The notes under the pieces: model-generated
Databases searched by the model: none
What the model saw: the letters and a program-made list of their open reading frames with translations, nothing else
Told to the model about the DNA's origin: nothing
Position numbers and translations under genes: made by a program
From: Bin80 sp965219915
GTDB taxonomy: Bacteria > Bacteroidota > Rhodothermia > Rhodothermales > Bin80
Assembly (NCBI GenBank): GCA_965219915.1
Contig: OZ244794.1
Location: forward strand, 2,790,001-2,854,000
Direction: 5' to 3'
DNA length: 64,000 bases
Shown: piece by piece, positions 25,260-34,257 of the stretch
Layout of the letters: the number at the start of each line of letters is the position of its first letter
Position numbering within the stretch: position 1 is the stretch's first letter

Positions 25260-26665
25260 AGTTCAGCCCACTCTTACTTCTCCCGCTTCTCCTGACGGCA
25301 TGCCGGCCGGCTCAGCCGAACGTGGTGTTGATTCTGATTGATGATCTCGGATGGATCGATACGGGCGTATACGGCAGCACATTCTATGAAACTCCCAATA
25401 TTGATCGTCTGGCAGCATCAGGCACCCGATTTACACAGTTTTACTCGTCAAGCTCGGTCTGCTCGCCCACGCGTGCCAGTATTATGACGGGAAAGCATCC
25501 GGCCAGGCTTCAAATCACCAACTGGATTGGAGGATCTGCGAACGGGCAGCTTCTCCAGGCTGAGTACCGCCATGCACTTCCACTTGAAGAAACCACCCTT
25601 GGAGAAATATTCGCACATGCCGGATACAGTACTGCGTACATCGGCAAATGGCATTTGGGAACCGGACTTTTTCGTCCTGAGAATCAGGGATTTGACGAGG
25701 TGTTCGCATCCAATGATGCCGGGCAACCCGGATCTTTCTTCGCGCCCTATATCAACACGAATTTCCCGGCTTCAAATGTGCCTGGACTTGAAGCGGATGC
25801 GGACAGTACATACCTGACTGATCGCCTGACCGACCTTGCTGTAGACTTTATTGAGACCAATCGTGGAACCCCATTTCTTCTGGTACTCTCTCATTATGGT
25901 GTCCATACACCGCTACAGGCTAAAAAGCAGGTCATTGAACGCTTCAGGACAACCGAGACCGCTACGATGTATGAACAGGAGCAGTTTGGGGGCACAACAC
26001 GCCTGACGCAAGATCACGCAGTATATGCGGCCATGATTGCTTCGGTGGATGAGAGTGTGGGACTTGTGTTGCAGGCATTGGAAGCCGCTGAACTACAGGA
26101 TAACACCGTTGTCGTGTTTACTTCTGACAACGGCGGGCTATCGACGCTCAGTCGGGGGCGTGCATGGGCGCCAACTTCCAATCTGCCATTACGTGCAGGC
26201 AAGGGTTGGCTGTACGAGGGAGGGATACGGATTCCGCTCATAGTGAGTGGAATCCAGCGTGATCCGACAATCATGGATGTGCCTGGCACAACGGATGACC
26301 TGCTGCCAACTATAGCTTCATTAGCAGGCCTACGTAGTCCTATTGATGTTGATGGCCTCGACCTATTTGCGGAACCGGCACCTGAAAGGGCACTCTACTG
26401 GCATTTTCCCCACTACCACGGCTCTGCCAATCGTCCGTCTGGAGCCGTGCGCCAGGGACGATACAAGGCTATCGAATGGTTCGAGACGAACTCAGCAGAA
26501 CTCTACGACCTCGAATCCGATCCAGGCGAAACCACCGATATCAGTGCTTTCGAACCCGTCAAAACCCAGGAACTCCTGCATAAAATGCAATCCTGGCGGG
26601 ACGAGGTTGGTGCACGTATGCCCCGCCCTAATCCAGACTATTCTCCCCCACCAATCGATAGCTGA
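25256..26665 (+). CDS. Type I (formylglycine-dependent) sulfatase, lipoprotein
   Basis: 469 aa from a TTG start that overlaps the preceding stop (TTGA). A lipoprotein-type leader (LLLLPLLLTAC) is followed by PNVVLILIDDLGW, the metal-binding start of alkaline-phosphatase-superfamily sulfatases. The activation motif VCSPTRASIMTGKHP begins at residue 68, with Cys69 in C-S-P-T-R, to be converted to formylglycine. GKWHLG and FTSDNGG supply further active-site residues. It hydrolyses sulfate esters, probably on sulfated polysaccharides. No formylglycine-generating enzyme is in the window. Its last 38 bp overlap the convergent TolB-like gene. Confidence 0.93.
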   Translation: MKFSPLLLLPLLLTACRPAQPNVVLILIDDLGWIDTGVYGSTFYETPNIDRLAASGTRFTQFYSSSSVCSPTRASIMTGKHPARLQITNWIGGSANGQLLQAEYRHALPLEETTLGEIFAHAGYSTAYIGKWHLGTGLFRPENQGFDEVFASNDAGQPGSFFAPYINTNFPASNVPGLEADADSTYLTDRLTDLAVDFIETNRGTPFLLVLSHYGVHTPLQAKKQVIERFRTTETATMYEQEQFGGTTRLTQDHAVYAAMIASVDESVGLVLQALEAAELQDNTVVVFTSDNGGLSTLSRGRAWAPTSNLPLRAGKGWLYEGGIRIPLIVSGIQRDPTIMDVPGTTDDLLPTIASLAGLRSPIDVDGLDLFAEPAPERALYWHFPHYHGSANRPSGAVRQGRYKAIEWFETNSAELYDLESDPGETTDISAFEPVKTQELLHKMQSWRDEVGARMPRPNPDYSPPPIDS

Positions 26666-28136
26666 CAAAAGCAAAATGACGGCTATCCGGACTCCAGGAA
26701 GGTACATTTATTGTCCCCTGTCCGCCAAACAAATGAGCGATTATTCTTGGATCTTCGGTTTCGTCTGCAGGCATGATCCGTAATTTCACGTCCTTGTTCG
26801 GAGGGTGCCCTTCAACGGATTTATCGTAAGACAGAAACACAATCCAGCGACCGTCAGGAGACGGGTGTGCAAACCAGTCGCCAAATTCGTCATGCTGCGT
26901 CACTTGGGTCTGGTTGCCGCCATCCGGATCCATTCGCCAGATTTTCATTTGCCCAGTACGCACAGAGTTAAAATAAATCGTCTGACCATCTGGGGAATAC
27001 TCCGGCCCATCATCAAGCCCCTCTGCATCCGTCAACCTCACCTCCCCACCCCCGTCTCGCCCAATCGCGTAAACGTCGTAATTATCGCCACGACGGGCAC
27101 AGTAAACAAGTTTTTGCCCATCCGGTGACCAGCCATGCCAGTAGGAGGGGCCAAGTTGAGTCACCAGTCGGGGCTCTCCGCCCGCGGCGGGCATGATATA
27201 GATCAATGACCCCTTGTCTTCCGTATTGTGGCTGATGGCGAGCTCTGTGCCATCAGGCGAGTATCCATGGTCATTGTTGCATCGATCAGCAAACTGGGTG
27301 TCAAGCATTACGGGTTCACCCCCGCCAGAAGGCATATGATACAGACGACCACCACTGTTATAGAGCAGTGTCAACGAATCCGGCGACCAGTTGGGGGCTT
27401 CGAAATGCTCCTGAGCCCGACGGATAACCTGGCGTTCACCAGTCTGGCTGTCAATGATTTCGAGGGTGCTCTCCACTACCCGCTCCTCAGTCACAATCTT
27501 CTCCTGCAAATGAACATTGGTGAAAATTGCTGTCTCCCGAACTTCGGCATCATGAGCACAAACAACGAGACCTGCATAGGCCGAATCAGGCAGCTCCACC
27601 GTAATGTTTCCCACAACCGTTGTTCGCTCCCCTGGTCTGTCCAGATAGAGTGTGAACAGGTCTTCTGTACGTTCAAGTCGAATTGAAGCAGGGGCGCGAA
27701 CGGGGGTCGTCACCTCGCGGGTCAGACCTCCTGTTTCTGAACGCCATTGCAGTGCAATAAGCCCATCGGCATGTATCAGGGCATCCACATAAGCAGCATC
27801 TGCATCCAAACTCTCTCGAACCATCCACCCCGCCTTGCGATACTGATGGCCCGTGGTATCTTCAAATTCAACATCTGCCTGTAACACCAGGTCACCGGCT
27901 ACCTCCTTCCAGACGAAGAAGAATTCGTCGCTGGCTCCATAGATATCCGCTCCACTACCGGTAACAATGTATGTATTCGTAAACCGCTCAAACAACATAC
28001 CTCCCCCCAGAGGGGCATCACCCACATTGGTAGTGCCTTCGAAAATCCCCAGCGGATCGGACGTTGTACAGGACATCGGGAAAATAATCGCAACTAACAC
28101 GAACCAACTAAGTCTTTGCGGTATGTAGTAACTCAT
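26628..28136 (-). CDS. TolB-like WD40/PD40 beta-propeller lipoprotein
   Basis: 502 aa from the ATG at 28,136; the frame extends to 28,247, but the extension only adds residues before a clear lipoprotein leader (LSWFVLVAIIFPMSC). Residues about 25-240 look like a laminin-G/DUF1349-type jelly roll (FFFVWKEVAGDLVLQADVEF, RKAGWMVRESLDADAAYVDA). From about 260 onwards there are PD40 repeats typical of TolB propellers: NWSPDSLTLLYNSGGRLY, GYSPDGTELAISHN, GWSPDGQKLVYCA, EYSPDGQTIYFNS, HPSPDGRWIVFLS, SWSPDSRHFAFVS. It may bind a carbohydrate or peptide at the cell surface. The 3' end overlaps the sulfatase gene by 38 bp on the opposite strand. Confidence 0.82.
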   Translation of the reverse strand: MSYYIPQRLSWFVLVAIIFPMSCTTSDPLGIFEGTTNVGDAPLGGGMLFERFTNTYIVTGSGADIYGASDEFFFVWKEVAGDLVLQADVEFEDTTGHQYRKAGWMVRESLDADAAYVDALIHADGLIALQWRSETGGLTREVTTPVRAPASIRLERTEDLFTLYLDRPGERTTVVGNITVELPDSAYAGLVVCAHDAEVRETAIFTNVHLQEKIVTEERVVESTLEIIDSQTGERQVIRRAQEHFEAPNWSPDSLTLLYNSGGRLYHMPSGGGEPVMLDTQFADRCNNDHGYSPDGTELAISHNTEDKGSLIYIMPAAGGEPRLVTQLGPSYWHGWSPDGQKLVYCARRGDNYDVYAIGRDGGGEVRLTDAEGLDDGPEYSPDGQTIYFNSVRTGQMKIWRMDPDGGNQTQVTQHDEFGDWFAHPSPDGRWIVFLSYDKSVEGHPPNKDVKLRIMPADETEDPRIIAHLFGGQGTINVPSWSPDSRHFAFVSYRLVGENSLD

Positions 28137-28418
28137 CAGAAATTTTAAAAGATGACCATAGCTGAAAGGTAAACTTGAGCGACGAGAAAACATAATCACG
28201 GAGGTTGTCTTGCTTCCATTTCCCTGCCACGGATTCCCTATTATCACATCGAATAACTATTGGGATCAAGTATCGATACACGCCCCTTGTAAAACATTTT
28301 CAGAAGCCGTTTGATTGGAGACCCATGAACATGAAACTGCTTGGCAGAAATCAACTTCCTCCCCCTGCCATTGAAACCTTTCTCGATTGAAGAATTCGTT
28401 CCAAATGTATCTCCTCTA

Positions 28419-29273
28419 CTAGACAAAATAGAACGGATCCCCGCTTTCCTGGTGCACTACAATGATACCAGGCAGTCTGGGTGTCAACCATTCAGCAAGC
28501 CACTCCATACCAGGCTCTTCACTGAGTGCGTGCCCGATTACAATTAAGCCTACCTGTCTGTCACCCTGCCAGTTCGCATCGCGAACATACTCGGTGGTTT
28601 CCCACTCTCGAACTTCGCCTACGACGAGAACATCAACCTCAGACAGCATTTCAATTTGTCGCTGTCCACCCACCGCACCAACCAAAAGGCCTACTCGACT
28701 ACACGGCATACCGGCACTTCCCATAACACGGACCCGATCCGCACCAAAGCGATCTTTCATAAATCGGGAAAGTTCGCCAAGCGGAACGGGAGGGATCTGG
28801 CATATCTGGGGTTGATCCGGTTGCGCGTACGCTTCCCAACCAAGACGCTTAAGAACTCCCGTTGCTACACCATCCGGCTCATGAGCGTGCCAGTAATCGT
28901 GAAAACGCCACACAACAATTCCGTTTTCTTCCAACGTCTTGCGCTTCTTCTGGTATACCGGATCATTCTCGAGCCACGAAGTCTCATCCAGATGGTTGTA
29001 GTAGGTAGGCTCGTGCGTGATGATGAGATTCACACCGTGACGCGCAGCATAATCAATCGTTCGCTGTGTAGCCAAAAAGGTCGTAAGCACAGCGCGCACC
29101 GGCTGCGTTACGTCTCCCGACTTTACCGTGTCAACCGTTGATTCCCACGGAGCACCAGGAATCTCCTCCATGATCAGGTTGATGACATCCTGGATTGTGG
29201 GAATTTTTTTGTGCAAGCCAGCCAAAAGGATACCTCCCCCAGACTGCGCAAGGAATGCTCTTCGTGTAACCAT
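28419..29273 (-). CDS. Nif3/DUF34-family protein with Tat-type signal
   Basis: 284 aa. The N-terminus has a twin-arginine signal (TRRAFLAQSGGGILLAG), unusual because Nif3 proteins are normally cytoplasmic. The body shows the family's two halves: LIITHEPTYYN (usually ITHHP) near residue 85, and VGEVREWETTEYVRDA plus IGHALSEEPGMEWLAEWL at the C-terminus (usually TGDxxHH and HxxSE). Two of the usual dinuclear-metal His ligands are thus replaced (HHP to HEP, GDxxHH to GExREWE), while the terminal H-x3-E pair is kept. This points to an exported metal-binding variant of unknown function. It is divergent from the DUF1080 gene with about 100 bp between starts. Confidence 0.82.
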   Translation of the reverse strand: MVTRRAFLAQSGGGILLAGLHKKIPTIQDVINLIMEEIPGAPWESTVDTVKSGDVTQPVRAVLTTFLATQRTIDYAARHGVNLIITHEPTYYNHLDETSWLENDPVYQKKRKTLEENGIVVWRFHDYWHAHEPDGVATGVLKRLGWEAYAQPDQPQICQIPPVPLGELSRFMKDRFGADRVRVMGSAGMPCSRVGLLVGAVGGQRQIEMLSEVDVLVVGEVREWETTEYVRDANWQGDRQVGLIVIGHALSEEPGMEWLAEWLTPRLPGIIVVHQESGDPFYFV

Positions 29274-29372
29274 GAAATAATCTGCCTATGATGCTGTTAA
29301 AGATAACAACGCCGCCCGCGACGACGCATTGATTATCTTATACTCTGCTACTCAACCAAGCGCCTTGCTACT

Positions 29373-30773
29373 ATGCTGCGTGCAATTTTGCTCACACTCC
29401 TTACGTTCGGACTCACAGCCACCAGCTTTGGTCAGGAATGGAAGTTTCTTGTAGAAGGGGACGATCTCTCCGAATGGGAGCGACTGGGAGGAGAGGCAAC
29501 CTATACGGCCTCCAATGGCGAGGTGATCGGTACTACGGTTGCTAATACTCCAAATACGTTTTTAGCTACAAAACGACCCTACGGCGATTTTGCCCTCAAT
29601 CTCGAAGTATGGGTCGATCCCGCAATCAATTCCGGCATTCAGATTCGGAGTGAATCTAAACCGGATTACTTGAATGGCAGGGTGCACGGATATCAGATTG
29701 AGATTGATCCCAGCCCTCGTGCCTGGAGTGGAGGAGTATACGACGAGGCCCGCAGAGGTTGGTTGTATCCCCTGTCTGCGAATGAGGATTGCCGCGTGGC
29801 CTTTAATCCCAATGGCTGGAATCATTACTATATAGAAGCGATCGGACCATCAATCCGCACATGGGTTAACGATGTAGCCTGTGCCGCCCTGTACGATGAC
29901 ATGACTTCCTCGGGCTTCATTGCACTCCAGGTGCATAGCGTGTCTGGAGAAGATCTGGCTAACCGCAATGTTCGCTGGCGAAACATCCGGGTTTGGGAGG
30001 AAAATGTAACCCCGCGTGAGTGGACCAGCCAGTATGTTATTAATCTTGTTCCCAACTCGCTCAGCCAGCAGGAAATAGCTCAGGGATACTCCCTGCTCTT
30101 TGATGGAGAAACCACCCAAGGCTGGCGTGGGGCAGGAAAGGAGTCTTTCCCCGAGAAAGGTTGGCGCGTTGAGGACGGAATACTTATGGTTGAATCCTCT
30201 GGAGGAGCTGAGGCGGCTTATGGTGGTGATATTGTTACCGTAGATGAATATTCCACTTTCGAATTCAGCCTGGACTTTAAACTCACCGAGGGAGCCAACA
30301 GTGGAATTAAATACTTTATTACGGAGTCCTATGGCAGCGATGCATCAGCCATCGGGCTGGAATACCAATTATTAGATGATGACCGTCATCCCGATGCAAC
30401 TCAAGGCGCAGCCGGCAACCGAACAGTGGGATCGCTCTATGACCTGATCCCCGCAGACAAAGGAAAAACCATTCGAGAACCGGGTCAGTGGAATCGTGCC
30501 CGTATCGTCGTAACGGGCAAGCGGTTGGACGAGCGTGTCCTAGGCAGCCGTTTGGAACAATCTGAGTTCTCGGGGGCACATGTTGAGCATTGGCTCAACG
30601 ATCGCAAGGTCCTGGAGTATGAGCGCGGCACCCCAGTGTTTGACGCACTGGTAGCCCGCAGCAAGTACGTCGTTTGGGATGGATTTGGGCACTGGCCTCA
30701 AGGCCATATCCTACTACAGGATCATGGCGACGAGGTGCAATTTCGCAGTATCAAGGTCCGCCGGATTGATTAG
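29373..30773 (+). CDS. Exported protein with two DUF1080 (3-keto-disaccharide hydrolase) domains
   Basis: 466 aa with a Sec signal (LLTLLTFGLTATSFGQ). Two concanavalin-like DUF1080 domains follow in tandem. The first is at about 22-213 (EWERLGGEATYTASNGEVIG, SGIQIRSES, YQIEIDP, WNHYYIEAIG). The second is at about 238-466 (YSLLFDGETTQGWRG, GWRVEDGILMV, SGIKYFI, EYQLLDDDRHPDA, WNRARIVV, EHWLNDRKVLEYERG). DUF1080 proteins hydrolyse 3-keto-glycosides formed by Gfo/Idh/MocA-type dehydrogenases; an oxidoreductase of that superfamily is encoded at 50,594, but not nearby. The 3' end overlaps the convergent rhamnulokinase gene by 23 bp. Confidence 0.88.
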   Translation: MLRAILLTLLTFGLTATSFGQEWKFLVEGDDLSEWERLGGEATYTASNGEVIGTTVANTPNTFLATKRPYGDFALNLEVWVDPAINSGIQIRSESKPDYLNGRVHGYQIEIDPSPRAWSGGVYDEARRGWLYPLSANEDCRVAFNPNGWNHYYIEAIGPSIRTWVNDVACAALYDDMTSSGFIALQVHSVSGEDLANRNVRWRNIRVWEENVTPREWTSQYVINLVPNSLSQQEIAQGYSLLFDGETTQGWRGAGKESFPEKGWRVEDGILMVESSGGAEAAYGGDIVTVDEYSTFEFSLDFKLTEGANSGIKYFITESYGSDASAIGLEYQLLDDDRHPDATQGAAGNRTVGSLYDLIPADKGKTIREPGQWNRARIVVTGKRLDERVLGSRLEQSEFSGAHVEHWLNDRKVLEYERGTPVFDALVARSKYVVWDGFGHWPQGHILLQDHGDEVQFRSIKVRRID

Positions 30774-32169
30774 GCTGAAACGTTTCCGTCTGCACGCTGG
30801 TCGCAGCCACTTCACGAATTGAGCTGTCTACTGCCAAACGGTTCATGGCTTTGGCCTGAATAAGCAGGTTTCCGAGTGCCGTCCCCTCGGAAGGACCCGC
30901 AATGACCGGTACGCCGCAGCGGTCTGCCGTCCATTGATTGAGCAATCTGTTGCGGCTTCCCCCGCCGACTATATGCAGACAATCGAAACGCTTCCCTAGC
31001 AAAGATGCGAGTGACTCAAGCGTGGTACGAGATGCTTCGGCCAGACTTTCCAATATGAGCCGAACGATATCCCCACGTTCGCTTACTACAGGCTTCCGGT
31101 GCTCTTTGCACCAAGTAGCAATGCGCTGGGGCATATTTCCGGGCGTGGCGAATTTCGGGTCATTGAAGTCAACAGTGAACGCCGGAGATTCTGCCCTGCT
31201 TGCCTCGTCAAGCAGTCTGGTATAGTCGAAGTTCCCTCCTGCCTCCCGCCAGACACGCTCACATTCCTGCAGCACCCAAAGCCCGGTCAGGTTTTTCAGG
31301 AATCGGATAGTCCCCCCATACCCCACCTCGTTCGTAAAACCAGCCTCCATTGCTGCGGGTGTGCATATTGGTGTGGAGATTTCTGCACCTAGAAGAGACC
31401 AGGTCCCACTACTGAGAAAAGCCCAGGACGAATCCTCATCCGCTGGAATCGACGCAACTGCACAAGCCGTATCGTGCGAACAGCTCGCAATAACAGCCAC
31501 GTTAGGATTATCTGGCACAGGACCAAGTACCGTGCCCGATGGTACGACCCGCGGCCATGTAACTGGATCAATCTGTAAAGCCTGCATCGCCTCAACAGAC
31601 CATGAGCGTGAGTTTGCACTCAGCAGCTGCGTCGTGCTTGCCAAGGATGCCTCTGCTACGGGGCGATCACAAAACCGCCAGTTCATGTAGTCGGCAATAA
31701 GTAGCCTACAACACGTAGCGGAATAGCTCTGAGGGGTCATCTGCTCATCCGCCAGAACTTGAAACAATGTATTGATGGGATGTGAAGCTACACCGGTCAT
31801 GCCATACAAATCCTTCCGCGCAATCCGTTGCCAGGCAAGCGCTTCCCCCAACGCCGACCTGGGATCCCTGTAGGCATGTGCACGCCGCAGAGGCAGCATT
31901 GTACTATCCATAGGTACATAATCAACACCCCACGAGTCGACACTCAGGCTGCACAAATCAGGAGCCTTCTCAAGAGCAATTGCCAACGCTTCCTGCATAG
32001 AGCTCCACACTGCGTCCAGATCCCAATAGAGCCGCTCTTCCTCAACTTCGATTGGTGTACCCCAACGATGCACTTCCTGCATTTCCATTCGACTCCCGTC
32101 GAATCTTCCCAGGACCGCGCGACCGCTGGACGCGCCTAAGTCAAAAGCAAGATGTACTGATGCCTCCAT
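30751..32169 (-). CDS. rhaB: Rhamnulokinase-like FGGY carbohydrate kinase
   Basis: 472 aa from ATG at 32,169; a TTG eight codons upstream is less likely. The N-terminal phosphate-1 motif LAFDLGASSGRAVLG and the LYWDLDAVWSSM and SLSVDSWGVDY blocks are typical of RhaB rather than xylulokinase or glycerol kinase. The C-terminal ATPase half has IVGGGSRNRLLNQWTADRCGVPV and GPSEGTALGNLL. It would phosphorylate L-rhamnulose to L-rhamnulose-1-phosphate. No RhaA, RhaD or rhamnose transporter is adjacent, so the pathway must be scattered. It follows the HNH nuclease gene on the same strand after 30 bp. Confidence 0.88.
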   Translation of the reverse strand: MEASVHLAFDLGASSGRAVLGRFDGSRMEMQEVHRWGTPIEVEEERLYWDLDAVWSSMQEALAIALEKAPDLCSLSVDSWGVDYVPMDSTMLPLRRAHAYRDPRSALGEALAWQRIARKDLYGMTGVASHPINTLFQVLADEQMTPQSYSATCCRLLIADYMNWRFCDRPVAEASLASTTQLLSANSRSWSVEAMQALQIDPVTWPRVVPSGTVLGPVPDNPNVAVIASCSHDTACAVASIPADEDSSWAFLSSGTWSLLGAEISTPICTPAAMEAGFTNEVGYGGTIRFLKNLTGLWVLQECERVWREAGGNFDYTRLLDEASRAESPAFTVDFNDPKFATPGNMPQRIATWCKEHRKPVVSERGDIVRLILESLAEASRTTLESLASLLGKRFDCLHIVGGGSRNRLLNQWTADRCGVPVIAGPSEGTALGNLLIQAKAMNRLAVDSSIREVAATSVQTETFQPNQSGGP

Positions 32170-32199
32170 ATGTGTATCGTCATTAGTTAGCAATGCGCT

Positions 32200-32958
32200 T
32201 CAACTGCAAATCCAGCCATCCAGGTTTGCATCCAGCCTATTCTCGTATGCACAGTGATGACGAGACACACCGTTTGGATAGGCTTTAAGAAGTTCCGTAC
32301 AGTTTGTAAAGGGTCCACATCCCGCCGTACTGTCCGTCAGAAAACTTGGATAGAGCGTAGGTGTAACCTCCATTTCAAATGAATCACACGCATTGATCTT
32401 TTCTGCTAGGGCGCCTTTCTCTCTAGGATCAACCGAGAGTTGATAGGCATTGCGCACCTCTATGATCCGTCGTGCAAACCAGCACTGATTATGGAGTGGC
32501 CACCACTGCCCAGCATCTTGGCCTCCCTTGCTTCGATTGATTGAACTGTTTACCAAGACCAGATTGAGTGTGTCGTTGGCAAATTGATCGCGAATATCCC
32601 CGTCTAGGGTATCACTGCACAACCCGCTGGCATGAGCTTCCCGTATTCCCACGATGTGTTCTATGTCTACAGAGTCTCTCGAGTCGTACCAGCGCAACTC
32701 ATAAGGATCATATATGCCGCCATACCTCAGAATCAATCTGTTTTCGAGAGATTGGGAATGCGGATAATCGCCGCGATCATAAGCACAGTTTCGTAGTTCA
32801 GGTGCAACTCTGAGGCCATCCAATGCCCTAAGAACCCTGTCACGGGAAGACTCTATGGTCGATTCTTTTGCGTAATTGGTTGTCATGGTTGGCGCACACC
32901 CTTGCGATACCAAGGCCGTAAGTAGACCAAGAACAAGACCCGCTCTTACGTTGGCCAT
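32200..32958 (-). CDS. Secreted HNH endonuclease (DUF1524-like) with C-terminal Excalibur domain
   Basis: 252 aa. The lipoprotein leader is LVLGLLTALVSQGC, with the lipid-Cys at about residue 21. The nuclease core has the DUF1524/GmrSD-type HNH layout: SVDIEHIVGIREAHASGLC, FANDTLNLVLVNSSINRSKGG, and QWWPLHNQCWFARRIIEVR. The last ~35 residues (CTELLKAYPNGVSRHHCAYE followed by DANLDGWIC) match an Excalibur calcium-binding motif (DxDxDG with paired Cys). This predicts an extracytoplasmic, Ca-dependent nuclease for nutrient acquisition or competition. It lies beside the defence island but on the outside and is exported, so I do not place it in that system. Confidence 0.82.
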   Translation of the reverse strand: MANVRAGLVLGLLTALVSQGCAPTMTTNYAKESTIESSRDRVLRALDGLRVAPELRNCAYDRGDYPHSQSLENRLILRYGGIYDPYELRWYDSRDSVDIEHIVGIREAHASGLCSDTLDGDIRDQFANDTLNLVLVNSSINRSKGGQDAGQWWPLHNQCWFARRIIEVRNAYQLSVDPREKGALAEKINACDSFEMEVTPTLYPSFLTDSTAGCGPFTNCTELLKAYPNGVSRHHCAYENRLDANLDGWICS

Positions 32959-33017
32959 GTCTTCATGCCGTCTTTGAAGATTTTTCTTGTACCTAAAACT
33001 ACGATTGGTTAGTATAA

Positions 33018-33182
33018 CAGCGGTTATTCCTTGGCGCAGAACGCGGGATTCAGACGAATGCTTGCCAGGTGGACCTATTACGTTTCAGCAAATACGCCCA
33101 CCGGAAGGAACTCGCTGAGATCGTCATCAAGCTTCGACCAAAAACGGTTATCTTGGTCCACGGAGAGACTAGTGCAATTTAA
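33018..33182 (+). pseudogene. C-terminal relic of a beta-CASP/MBL-fold nuclease
   Basis: A 55-codon open frame without a start (stop at 33,015-33,017 just before it) ends in TAA at 33,180. Its text FSKYAHRKELAEIV, then LRPKTVILVHGETSA, matches the C-terminal motif of RNase-J/CPSF-like beta-CASP enzymes (F-S-x-H-A-D-x-x-E-L, then K-P-K-x-V-x-L-V-H-G-E). The Asp of the HAD motif is Arg here (AHR), and the rest of the protein is absent. It sits in the 379-bp space upstream of the DUF4007 gene, marking the left border of the defence island as a site of past rearrangement. Confidence 0.6.
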
Positions 33183-33337
33183 TGACCCGAGAACGAGCTT
33201 GGCAAACATTTCTCTTAGGTACGTATTCTTGCGTCGGACCAAGGTGAACTGGCGAGAGTGTAGATCGCAATGTAATAAACGAAGCAGTAATCGAGAGGGC
33301 CTTTTCTGAAAATCATAGACTACCACTGCTGTCAATT
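33183..33337. promoter_or_regulatory. Upstream region of the phosphorothioation operon
   Basis: This stretch must hold the promoter of the DUF4007-ATPase-PAPS-reductase operon. I see no clear -35/-10 pair and no strong inverted repeat. AT-rich stretches occur around 33,270-33,285 (AATGTAATAAACG). The call rests on position only. Confidence 0.25.
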
Positions 33338-34249
33338 ATGACTTCACAATACTCATTTTCTGGCCATGAAACATTTCCACTAAGACTCACATGGTTGAAG
33401 AAAGCGGTGGATGCTATCAGCGCTCATAACAATGTCTTTCGATCCGATGTAGCCATAGCTAAGTTCGGTGTCGGCAAGAATATGGTACGGTCCATTCGGC
33501 ATTGGGGTCTTGCAACTGAAATGATCAAGGCTAACCCTGATTCAAAAGAACGCAATTCCCTTTGCGCTTCTGAGCTTGGACTGTATTTATTGGGGGACGA
33601 AGGCGTTGATCCATACTGCGAAGATACCGCAACGCTCTGGCTATTGCATTGGTTGCTATGCCGCTCACCTAGTCGAGCTACTCTCTGGCATTTTGTCTTC
33701 GGCCACTGGAGTGGTAGCGGAATTGACATCCGCAGCATAGAACCGGTGCTGGCAAGATGGTTAAATGAAAGAGATGCTTCTATGCCTTCAGACTCAACAC
33801 TTCGCCGCGACTTGCAGTGCCTAGTGAATACGTACATCGCCCGATACAGGAAGGACTCACATCTGGAAAATGTCGTGGAATTCCCACTGGCTTCATTGGG
33901 AATGCTTTACGAAAACAGAGGTACGATCTACCTGCGCGAAGGTCAAAAACTCGGTCTACCTCCTGAAATCTTCGCCTTTGCCGTTTTGGATTATTGGGAT
34001 CGAAATTTCTTTGGGATCAAAACATTGCCTGCCCAGAATGTCGTCATGCACCGGGCAAGCCCAGGAAGGGTTTTTCTACTGAGTGAGGAACAGGCCTTTG
34101 AACTTGTTAGCCGTATTGAAGCCTTTGAGGAGGTACCATTCCGGTTTGATGCAACTGCGGGAATTCACCAAATATATCGAACACCAGGAGCTACGCCTGT
34201 AGCCATGTTGGAACGTTACTACGCCCACACCATGCATTCTACTGATTGA
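33338..34249 (+). CDS. sspB: DUF4007 protein, SspB-like component of DNA phosphorothioation
   Basis: 303 aa. It begins with the DUF4007 signature YSFSGHETFPLRLTWLKKAVD (residues 5-25), then KFGVGKNMVRSIRHWG (about 42-57), a predicted helix-turn-helix. The rest (SELGLYLLGDEGVDPYCED, TLWLLHWLL, STLRRDLQCLVNTYIAR) follows the family throughout. In the SspABCD system, SspB is the DUF4007 protein with reported DNA-nicking activity that helps place single-strand phosphorothioates; this is from memory of the literature. It is the first gene of a tight three-gene operon with a P-loop ATPase and a PP-loop enzyme, exactly the SspB-C-D content. The next gene starts 8 bp after its stop, or overlaps it if a TTG is used. 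Confidence 0.82.
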   Translation: MTSQYSFSGHETFPLRLTWLKKAVDAISAHNNVFRSDVAIAKFGVGKNMVRSIRHWGLATEMIKANPDSKERNSLCASELGLYLLGDEGVDPYCEDTATLWLLHWLLCRSPSRATLWHFVFGHWSGSGIDIRSIEPVLARWLNERDASMPSDSTLRRDLQCLVNTYIARYRKDSHLENVVEFPLASLGMLYENRGTIYLREGQKLGLPPEIFAFAVLDYWDRNFFGIKTLPAQNVVMHRASPGRVFLLSEEQAFELVSRIEAFEEVPFRFDATAGIHQIYRTPGATPVAMLERYYAHTMHSTD

Positions 34250-34257
34250 TTCTGCTT

